Shown here piece by piece: positions 14,824 to 21,243 of a stretch of DNA of 21,243 bases (the stretch's first letter is position 1; each line of letters begins with the position of its first letter). The notes beneath the pieces are model-generated. The model saw nothing but the letters and a program-made list of their open reading frames with translations. It had not been told where the DNA came from and searched no databases. The translations under genes were made by a program, and so were the position numbers. Source of the DNA: Parvularculaceae bacterium (GTDB lineage: Bacteria > Pseudomonadota > Alphaproteobacteria > Caulobacterales > Parvularculaceae); the NCBI GenBank assembly GCA_004213235.1, contig SHAI01000012.1, forward strand, positions 1 to 21,243, read 5' to 3'.

Positions 14824-15489
14824 ATGACTTGGAAACCGTTTGATAAACTTTTGCCAATGATGGCTATCCTCGCCATTGTGAGCGGTTGTGGTACCGCGAT
14901 TAACGGTGCTGAAGATGCTCTGACAATTCAGGAGCAACACCCTATTTCGGTTGATCGGCAAATGGTTACTTTGATACTTACGCCAATTTCCGGGAGTGGC
15001 ACGCTCAGCGATATTGATCACGTCAGACTTCGGACATTTGCCGACGGATACCTAAACCAGGGGCACGGACCACTTATGATCATAGCCCCTCAGGATCATT
15101 TGGATGCGCACCTGATGGCTGGAAATGTCGAGCGTGCGCTTCAAGAGATTGGCGTTACGGCAGGTGCGGTCAAAAAAACGAATTATGCGAAAGCAACAGG
15201 TCGCGATGTCGTTTTGACCTATGCGCATTATGTGGCGACGCCAAGTGCATGTGGCGTTTGGACGGATACGCGAAGACGTGATCGGAAAAATCTCCGTTCA
15301 CCGAATTTTGGCTGTGCAACACAAAACAATCTCGCTGCGATGATAGTCGATCCGCATGATCTGATCGCGCCAGCGGATATGACATCGCCAGATTCAGCAA
15401 TTCGAATACGCAGCGTCAGAGCGTTCCGCGAGGGCAAAAAAACATCTACCGCGACTGATCAAACCATTGAGGCGCGGATCGCAGAATAA
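14824..15489 (+). CDS. cpaD: Pilus assembly lipoprotein CpaD
   Basis: Outer-membrane lipoprotein of the Tad secretin complex; 221 aa. The N-terminus is a lipoprotein signal peptide with lipobox VSGC and acylated Cys at 22 (MAILAIVSGCGTA). The body matches CpaD: DHVRLRTFADGYLNQGHGPLMIIAP (65-89) and the conserved C-terminal region SACGVWTDTRRRD...SPNFGCATQNNLAAMIVDPHDLIAP. AGGAAGAG just before the ATG is a good ribosome site and overlaps the cpaC stop region. The open frame reaches further upstream (to 14632) only as an overlap with cpaC; the lipobox decides the start. Confidence 0.92.
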   Translation: MTWKPFDKLLPMMAILAIVSGCGTAINGAEDALTIQEQHPISVDRQMVTLILTPISGSGTLSDIDHVRLRTFADGYLNQGHGPLMIIAPQDHLDAHLMAGNVERALQEIGVTAGAVKKTNYAKATGRDVVLTYAHYVATPSACGVWTDTRRRDRKNLRSPNFGCATQNNLAAMIVDPHDLIAPADMTSPDSAIRIRSVRAFREGKKTSTATDQTIEARIAE

Positions 15490-15533
15490 GCTGAGACATA
15501 TCCAGCTGAAAGCGGGATTGAAGGGAGAATACC

Positions 15534-17141
15534 ATGGGCAAATCCACAAACACCCGGACCGTGCCTGGGCGTGATCAAGACCCGCACAACCGTGATGGTG
15601 GGGCATGGTATGACGATGACCTCACCCAGGAAGAACTCGAAGCGCTCAACGGGTATGACATAAATGATCTCGATGATTTTTCGGATGATGAACTAATTGC
15701 ATCCGAGCTTGGATTTGATGACGGTATATTCGGTGTGGATAAAACCCGAAAACCCCAAAGACATTCCAGCACTGATCCCACAAAAACTTCCAATGTCGGG
15801 GGAGGACAGGAGAGCTGGGAAGGCAATAATCCAGAACCGGAAATTGATCCGGCACCGCAAATGGATGACCTGATCAGCGGCGACAACGTAGCGGGATATA
15901 ACGCGTTTCAGGAAAGTGAATTTACTTATATTGAGGACGGTGCCGCGGCACATATTCCGGTCCCTCGAATTACCATTTATGCCTTTTGTGAGACAGCGGC
16001 GACAACGCGACTGCTTGAAGGGGCCGCCATTGATCGGCGCCTGTCAAAAACCCACCTTGTGGTGCACATGGGGGGAATTGAGAAAGCTATTGATTACTTT
16101 CAAACTGGGGCGACGCCCAATCTGATCATTCTGGAAACGCTGGATGGTGGACCTACACTGATCAACAAGCTCAGCGCTTTGGCAGAAGTATGCGATGCTT
16201 CTACCAAAGTGATCATTATTGGGGCGGTAAACGATATCTCGTTATATCGGGAGCTTATTCGCCAGGGCATTAGTGACTATGTTGTGAATCCACGTAGCCC
16301 GCTTCAATTGATTAAGGCAATTTCCAACCTCTATGCTGATCCCGCCGCGGGGCCTATTGGAAAGACGATCGCTTTTGTGGGTGCGCGTGGCGGTGTTGGC
16401 TCATCGACGATCGCTCATAATGTCGGTTGGTGTACCGCCGAGGAATTGGAAAGCGATACGGTTATCGTAGATTTCGATTTGCCGTTTGGAACGGTGAGCC
16501 TTGATTTCGAGCACGACCCAACCTCCGGCTTGTTAGAGGCGTTGGCTTCGCCTCAAAGGCTAGACGATGTTCTGCTTGACCGTTTGTTGCAAAAGCACAC
16601 GGACCGGTTGAGTTTGTTTACCGCACCCAATCTTCTGGACCGTGATTATGATCTCGATGACAATGCATTCGAACTCGTAGTTGATGTTGTAAGAAATTCG
16701 GCGCCGACAATTATTATTGATATGCCGCATTTGTGGTCAATTTGGTCACGCCGTTTGCTTCAAACTGCAGATGAAATTGTTATCACGACCACGCCTGACC
16801 TGGCCGCTTTTCGCAATACTAAGAATATTGTCGACGCGATTACATCAGCCAGACCAAACGATACAAAACCCTATCTTATTGTCAATCAATACGATCCGCG
16901 TACGTCAACTGTACAACCTGAACAATACGCTGAGCATGTGGGTATTGATCCGATTTGTACCATTAACTGGGAGCCCCAGCTTTTTCACACAGCGGCAACG
17001 AATGCGACACCTCTTACAGAGGTCAGCCCTAGAAGTAAGGCCGTTCAAAGCCTGACCTTGCTTTCACAAATGCTCTTAGGGCGCGCGACGATTGGGCGAA
17101 AACGTAAAAGCTTCGACGTAATGCAGTTTTTCAAGAAGTAA
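15534..17141 (+). CDS. cpaE: Pilus assembly ATPase-like protein CpaE/TadZ with long acidic N-terminus
   Basis: MinD/ParA-like localisation factor of the Tad system; 535 aa. Residues 1-140 are an acidic, low-complexity, probably disordered extension (for example DINDLDDFSDDEL). Residues about 145-268 form a receiver-like atypical domain (LIILETLDGG, KVIIIGAVNDISLYRELIRQGISDYVVNP). Residues about 275-500 are the P-loop domain: Walker A GARGGVGSST (283-292) lacks both lysines of the deviant Walker A (KGGxGK), with Arg and Ser instead; Walker A' IVDFDLPFG (311-319). TadZ proteins are known to be atypical ATPases, so weak or no hydrolysis is plausible. It starts 44 bp after cpaD with GAAGGGAG as ribosome site, and cpaF follows after six bases. 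Confidence 0.92.
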   Translation: MGKSTNTRTVPGRDQDPHNRDGGAWYDDDLTQEELEALNGYDINDLDDFSDDELIASELGFDDGIFGVDKTRKPQRHSSTDPTKTSNVGGGQESWEGNNPEPEIDPAPQMDDLISGDNVAGYNAFQESEFTYIEDGAAAHIPVPRITIYAFCETAATTRLLEGAAIDRRLSKTHLVVHMGGIEKAIDYFQTGATPNLIILETLDGGPTLINKLSALAEVCDASTKVIIIGAVNDISLYRELIRQGISDYVVNPRSPLQLIKAISNLYADPAAGPIGKTIAFVGARGGVGSSTIAHNVGWCTAEELESDTVIVDFDLPFGTVSLDFEHDPTSGLLEALASPQRLDDVLLDRLLQKHTDRLSLFTAPNLLDRDYDLDDNAFELVVDVVRNSAPTIIIDMPHLWSIWSRRLLQTADEIVITTTPDLAAFRNTKNIVDAITSARPNDTKPYLIVNQYDPRTSTVQPEQYAEHVGIDPICTINWEPQLFHTAATNATPLTEVSPRSKAVQSLTLLSQMLLGRATIGRKRKSFDVMQFFKK

Positions 17142-17147
17142 AAAAAT

Positions 17148-18578
17148 ATGTTCGGACGTAAAAGCAGTGACATGGTTCAGCCAACAGCGCCTGTGTCAGA
17201 AGTCAAAATGCCTGAAGTAGACGCGGTAGCGGGCGAGCCGGATCGTCAGCATAAAGCGTCACGTGAGCCCGCGCAGATAGAGAGAGTCGATGTCGCGGGG
17301 CATTCGGACGAATATTTTCAGATCAAGTCGACCATCTTCAATGCCCTGATTGATACCATTGATCTATCACAGCTGGCGCAACTCGATTCTGAGAGCGCTG
17401 CTGAGGAAATTCGTGAAATCGTCAATGAGATAATTTCTATCAAGAATGTCCAGATGTCGATCGCTGAGCAAGAGTCTATGCTGCAGGATATATGCAATGA
17501 TATCTTGGGGTATGGGCCCTTGGAACCATTGCTGGCAAGGGATGATATCGCGGACATTATGGTCAATGGTGCCAGTCGCGTCTTCATCGAGGTTGGTGGT
17601 AAAATTCAGCTTACGAATGTCCGATTTCGAGATAACTCCCAATTGATGAACATCTGTCAACGGATTGTGAGTCAGGTTGGGCGTCGCGTCGACGAGTCTA
17701 GTCCAATTTGTGATGCGCGATTGCCCGATGGGTCGCGTGTCAACGTTATTTCGCCACCATTGTCGATTGACGGTGCGGCACTGACGATCCGCAAATTCAA
17801 GAAAGACAAGCTGACGATGGAAGACCTCGTCAACTTCGGTTCAATTTCTTCAAACGGCGCGACCGTGTTGGAGATTATTGGCGCATGCCGGATTAATACG
17901 TTGATATCAGGTGGTACGGGGTCGGGCAAAACGACACTTCTGAACTGCATGACGGGTTTTATTGAGCATGATGAACGGGTCATTACCTGCGAGGATGCTG
18001 CTGAGCTTCAATTGCAGCAACCTCATGTCGTCCGACTGGAGACACGCCCGCCTAACCTTGAGGGTCAAGGTGAGGTCACAATGCGAGATCTCGTCAAAAA
18101 CTGTCTGCGAATGCGTCCAGAGAGAATAGTTGTTGGCGAGGTTCGTGGTCCCGAAGCGTTTGACTTGCTGCAGGCAATGAACACTGGTCATGATGGATCC
18201 ATGGGAACGTTGCACGCTAACAGTCCGCGCGAAGCCTTGCAGCGGGTTGAGTCAATGATCACCATGGGCGGTTATAATCTCCCTTCCAAGACGATTCGTG
18301 AAATGATCGTTGGGTCGATTGATGTCGTTATTCAGGCGGCGCGTCTGCGAGACGGGTCACGGCGTATCACGCGTATTACCGAGGTGCTGGGTACTGAAGG
18401 CGATACAATCACCACCCAGGATCTATTTGTTTATGAAATAGAAGGCGAAGATGCCGACGGGAATATCGTCGGTAGACACCGGTCAACTGGCATTGCGCGT
18501 CCGGGATTCTGGGATCGTGTGCGATACTATGGCCGCGAACAAGAGCTGGCTGATGCGCTCGATGCGTTGACGGAATAG
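17148..18578 (+). CDS. cpaF: Secretion ATPase CpaF/TadA
   Basis: Hexameric cytoplasmic ATPase (type II/IV secretion family, GspE/VirB11-like) that powers Flp assembly; 476 aa. A variable N-terminal stretch (1-55) precedes an N-terminal domain (GYGPLEPLLARDDIADIMVNG, 121-141). The motor domain has Walker A ISGGTGSGKTT (253-263), an Asp box (ITCEDAAEL), Walker B RIVVGEVRG (326-334) and His box GHDGSMGTLHANS (347-359). All catalytic motifs are intact. It starts six bases after the cpaE stop with little Shine-Dalgarno, indicating coupled translation, and tadB follows after ten bases. Confidence 0.96.
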   Translation: MFGRKSSDMVQPTAPVSEVKMPEVDAVAGEPDRQHKASREPAQIERVDVAGHSDEYFQIKSTIFNALIDTIDLSQLAQLDSESAAEEIREIVNEIISIKNVQMSIAEQESMLQDICNDILGYGPLEPLLARDDIADIMVNGASRVFIEVGGKIQLTNVRFRDNSQLMNICQRIVSQVGRRVDESSPICDARLPDGSRVNVISPPLSIDGAALTIRKFKKDKLTMEDLVNFGSISSNGATVLEIIGACRINTLISGGTGSGKTTLLNCMTGFIEHDERVITCEDAAELQLQQPHVVRLETRPPNLEGQGEVTMRDLVKNCLRMRPERIVVGEVRGPEAFDLLQAMNTGHDGSMGTLHANSPREALQRVESMITMGGYNLPSKTIREMIVGSIDVVIQAARLRDGSRRITRITEVLGTEGDTITTQDLFVYEIEGEDADGNIVGRHRSTGIARPGFWDRVRYYGREQELADALDALTE

Positions 18579-18588
18579 GTTTAGTGCA

Positions 18589-19575
18589 ATGGACCAGCGT
18601 ATTTTGTTTATCGGTGCACTAATCGTCGTCTGCGTCGTGGTTGCATCACTCGTCGTCGCACCACCAACGGTCAAACAGAAGTCGAAAAAGCGAATTGCTT
18701 CAATAGACAAGTCGAAAAATGCGCGCCGTTCGGGTTCTGTTGCAGTTACCGAGTCAATCCAGAAAGAAAAGCGCAAAAAATTAAATGAAGCATTATCCCG
18801 CTTTGAGGAGAACAACGAGAAAAAAAATAAATCCTACACGTTGGAGCAAAAAATAGAACAAGCAGGATTGAATATATCTAAGGAAAAATTCTGTATTGCC
18901 TCATTTATTTTTGGTCTCAGCATTGGTGCGTTGGTCCTTATCACGGGGCAAGGTAAATTCGTTGCGATCTGCTCGATGGTTGTGGCCGGTTTTGGCGTGC
19001 CTCTCTGGATTATAGGAATGTGTCGTCGGCGGCGTCAGAAAAAATTCGTTTCGGAATTTGCAAACGCAATTGATATTATTGTCCGTGGTGTGAAATCTGG
19101 CTACCCGATCAATGAATGCCTTCAAATAATCGCACAGGAGTCACCAAGCCCGATAAATGAAGAATTCCATCAGTTAACTGAGGGAATAAGGCTAGGCATG
19201 TCGCTGGAACAAGTTCTCGATCGCATGTATGAGAGAATGCCGCTACCGGATGTACGATATTTCGAAATTGTTTTGCTTATACAGCAGCAAACTGGCGGTA
19301 ATTTGGCCGAAGCGCTTGGCAATCTGTCAAGCGTGTTACGTAGCCGCAAGATGTTGCACGGAAAGATCCAGGCACTCGCGGCCGAAGCCAAGGCGTCGGC
19401 AATAATCATCGGCTCCCTGCCTATCGTCGTCATGTGCATGGTAAAGATTGCGTCCCCGGAATATTTGGAGCCTTTGTTTGCCACGACCCAGGGAAATTAC
19501 ATTCTGGGCGCTGCAGGGTTTTGGTTTTGCCTTGGCATTCTGGTCATGCGCCAGATGATGCAGATCAAGGTTTAG
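18589..19575 (+). CDS. tadB: Inner-membrane platform protein TadB
   Basis: Polytopic inner-membrane protein with a type II secretion F domain; 328 aa. TM1 is about 5-25; a long, highly basic cytoplasmic stretch (about 28-90, rich in Lys/Arg) follows; two membrane segments lie near 100-145; the F domain (EFANAIDIIVRGVKSGYPINECLQIIAQESPSPINEEF) spans about 155-280; two C-terminal membrane segments close it. It pairs with TadC to form the platform on which CpaF acts. Position between cpaF and tadC, ten and nine bases apart, is the canonical order. Confidence 0.94.
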   Translation: MDQRILFIGALIVVCVVVASLVVAPPTVKQKSKKRIASIDKSKNARRSGSVAVTESIQKEKRKKLNEALSRFEENNEKKNKSYTLEQKIEQAGLNISKEKFCIASFIFGLSIGALVLITGQGKFVAICSMVVAGFGVPLWIIGMCRRRRQKKFVSEFANAIDIIVRGVKSGYPINECLQIIAQESPSPINEEFHQLTEGIRLGMSLEQVLDRMYERMPLPDVRYFEIVLLIQQQTGGNLAEALGNLSSVLRSRKMLHGKIQALAAEAKASAIIIGSLPIVVMCMVKIASPEYLEPLFATTQGNYILGAAGFWFCLGILVMRQMMQIKV

Positions 19576-19584
19576 GGGGCGGCA

Positions 19585-20550
19585 ATGGGCGGAATTGTTG
19601 ATCTGATCACTGATCGCCAATTTCAAATTTCGCTGCTTGCCGCGTGCGCGGCGGGCGCAACATTTTATACGATTATCCAGTCACTTATCACGCGGGATAA
19701 ATTGAGCCAGCGCATGCGCGGGGTTGCCGATCACCGTGAAAAGTTGAAAAGGCAACAGCGCGAGAATTTCAACAGTCGGGTTAATCTGCGCAATACATCC
19801 CAAGGCCCGCTGAAAGCACTTGCAGATAATCTGCGTTTGTTTGAGGTTTTCGATGCAGGTGAAGCGCAGAAAACTTTGTTTCAGGCGGGTTTTCGTGGCG
19901 AGAGGCCGGTAGTGGTATTCATGGCTGCCCGGTTTGGAATGCCGTTTCTTACGGCCGCCCTGGTTGCTGTCTATGTCTATGTACTTGGTGACGTCGACAT
20001 TGATGACTTTGGAAAGCTTATCGTCACGCTTTTCGGCTTTCTGGTCGGTACCTATATCCCGGTCATCTATGTGAAAAACATCAAAGCAAAACGCCAGGAA
20101 GCCATACAGCTTGCCTGGCCGGACGCGCTCGACTTGCTTCTGATTTGTGTAGAATCCGGGATGTCGATCGAATTGGCGCTGAATAAGGTCAGTGCTGAAG
20201 TAGGCTTGAATAGCCCGGAGCTGGCGGAAGAGTTGGGTTTGACGGTCGCTGAGCTTTCCTATCTGGAGGAGCGGCGTCGTGCGTTCTTGAACCTTGCTGA
20301 ACGCACGGGATTGGAGGTCGTTAAAGCGGCAACAATGGCACTTATTCAATCTGAGAGATACGGAACCCCGCTTGGTCAAAGCTTGCGCGTATTGGCTTCG
20401 GACAGTCGCGAAGCACGAATGCAGCAAGCTGAAAAGAAAGCAGCAGCTCTCCCGCCAAAACTCACGGTACCGATGATTGTTTTCTTTCTTCCAGTTCTCT
20501 TCGCGGTCATCTTGGGGCCAGCAATCTTAGGCATAATGGAAAACTTATGA
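19585..20550 (+). CDS. tadC: Inner-membrane platform protein TadC
   Basis: Second T2SSF-domain membrane protein of the Tad platform; 321 aa. TM segments near residues 15-35, 110-133 and 142-162; F domain from about 170 (RQEAIQLAWPDALDLLLICVESGMSIELALNKVSAE) with the conserved downstream block QSERYGTPLGQSLRVLASDSREARMQQAEKKAAALPPKLTVP; a last hydrophobic helix ends the protein. AGGGGG lies eight to ten bases before the ATG. It is the last tad gene in the window: tadD and the tadE/F/G minor pilins are not downstream, because glnE converges 24 bp later. Confidence 0.94.
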   Translation: MGGIVDLITDRQFQISLLAACAAGATFYTIIQSLITRDKLSQRMRGVADHREKLKRQQRENFNSRVNLRNTSQGPLKALADNLRLFEVFDAGEAQKTLFQAGFRGERPVVVFMAARFGMPFLTAALVAVYVYVLGDVDIDDFGKLIVTLFGFLVGTYIPVIYVKNIKAKRQEAIQLAWPDALDLLLICVESGMSIELALNKVSAEVGLNSPELAEELGLTVAELSYLEERRRAFLNLAERTGLEVVKAATMALIQSERYGTPLGQSLRVLASDSREARMQQAEKKAAALPPKLTVPMIVFFLPVLFAVILGPAILGIMENL

Positions 20551-20574
20551 TGATCTCATCAAGACGTCGGCCGA

Positions 20575-21243
20575 CTATTCGCCCCTTATTTTTGCCGCCG
20601 CGGCGCCAACGACTCTTGCGAACGTCGCCGCCGTTCTCGCCTGTTGTTCAGCGAGGCGCATTTCAGCTTCTTCGAAGCTTGCCGCGCCAAGCGCCGCCAC
20701 CAGGCGTTGCATAAGCGCCGGGTTGTCTGGTGTGGTCGGGGCATGTCGGCCAGATGCCGCGCGCATGGTCTGCAACACAATCGAATAGGTTTTTTCCGCG
20801 TCCGCTAATTCTTCTAGATCGCGCCGCGAATCGTCGTTTTCCGCATGAGCGTATGCAGTATTCCAATCAAAAATATGCCCGGCTCTTAGTTGAAGAAATT
20901 GCAAGGCGAAGCTTGTATCAGTCAAGCCGCCGGTGATATGTTTGACATCCCAAACGCCATCGGACTTTTTCTCGGAGTATAATTTCGTACGCATAGATAC
21001 GATATCTGAGACGAGTTTTTCGACCTCTATTCGGTTGGTGAGCGTTGTTTTAATAGCCTCCCCGACCCGGCTGGTGAGGTTTTGATCACCGGCAACAACG
21101 CGTGCCTTGGTCAGCGCCATGCGTTCCCAGGTCCAGGCATCCTTTTCGTAATATGTGGCAAATGCCTTAAGGCTCACGGCTACGGGGCCAGCTCGTCCGG
21201 AAGGCCGCAACGCCATATCGATATCATAAAGCGCGCCCTCATC
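20575..21243 (-). CDS. glnE: Bifunctional glutamine synthetase adenylyltransferase/deadenylase GlnE, C-terminal part
   Basis: Controls glutamine synthetase by adding and removing AMP on a tyrosine in response to PII. Only the last 222 residues are visible; the frame stays open to the window edge (DEGALYDID before MALRPSGRAGP). The segment YDIDMALRPSGRAGPVAVSLKAFATYYEKDAWTWERMALTKARVVAGD is the signature end of the second nucleotidyltransferase domain, followed by the C-terminal helical domain (RTKLYSEKKSDGVWDVKHITGGLTDTSFALQFLQL). At the family-conserved DMRLRPSG the Arg is Ala here. The ATG at 21216 is internal. It converges on tadC with only 24 bases between stops; a 10-bp palindrome GTCGGCCGAC (20566-20575) spans the gap. 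Confidence 0.93.
   Translation of the reverse strand, partial: DEGALYDIDMALRPSGRAGPVAVSLKAFATYYEKDAWTWERMALTKARVVAGDQNLTSRVGEAIKTTLTNRIEVEKLVSDIVSMRTKLYSEKKSDGVWDVKHITGGLTDTSFALQFLQLRAGHIFDWNTAYAHAENDDSRRDLEELADAEKTYSIVLQTMRAASGRHAPTTPDNPALMQRLVAALGAASFEEAEMRLAEQQARTAATFARVVGAAAAKIRGE

Overview
This window comes from an alphaproteobacterial chromosome. Three things point there: a periplasmic HtrA/DegP protease followed by an OmpR-type response regulator and a HAMP histidine kinase; the 3' end of glnE at the right edge; and a Tad/Cpa tight-adherence pilus locus in the order seen in that class (flp, cpaA, cpaB, cpaC, cpaD, cpaE, cpaF, tadB, tadC). Base composition looks intermediate, with AT-rich intergenic stretches. 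I cannot name the genus. I see no tRNA, rRNA, CRISPR array, transposase or phage gene.

Layout. 1-1443: 3' part of an HtrA/Do-family protease, cut by the window edge. 1444-1971: a long non-coding stretch holding inverted repeats and a decaying 14-bp tandem repeat array that ends just before the response regulator start. 1972-4341: the two-component pair. 4565-4849: a divergent HU-family DNA-binding protein. 5111-6235 (minus): an AI-2E/PerM-family membrane protein. 6387-10430: a tightly packed, overlapping operon with the whole p-aminobenzoate branch (pabB, pabA, pabC) and a fourth gene for an ANL-superfamily acyl/aryl-AMP-ligase-like protein whose nucleotide-binding motifs look eroded. 10506-10955 (minus): a secreted stand-alone copy of the secretin N-terminal domain. 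11398-11574: the Flp pilin gene, too short for most ORF cut-offs, followed by a strong intrinsic terminator. 11830-20550: the Tad secretion and assembly operon. 20575-21243 (minus): the C-terminal part of GlnE, cut by the right edge.

How the parts work together. The Tad genes form one machine. The Flp prepilin is cleaved by CpaA and assembled by the CpaF ATPase with the TadB/TadC inner-membrane platform, positioned by CpaE/TadZ. It is exported through the CpaC secretin with CpaB and the CpaD lipoprotein. The minor pseudopilins (TadE/F/G) and TadD are not in this window. The pab operon turns chorismate into p-aminobenzoate for folate; the job of its fourth gene is unknown. The protease and two-component genes look like an envelope-stress module.

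Nothing here is clearly a wholly new system. The observations most worth follow-up are: the AMP-ligase-like gene coupled to pabABC; a calcium-loop-like insertion in the CpaC secretin; the divergent secretin-N-domain protein; the 22-bp-spaced direct repeats and possible Shine-Dalgarno-masking structure upstream of cpaA; and the 14-bp repeat array before the response regulator.
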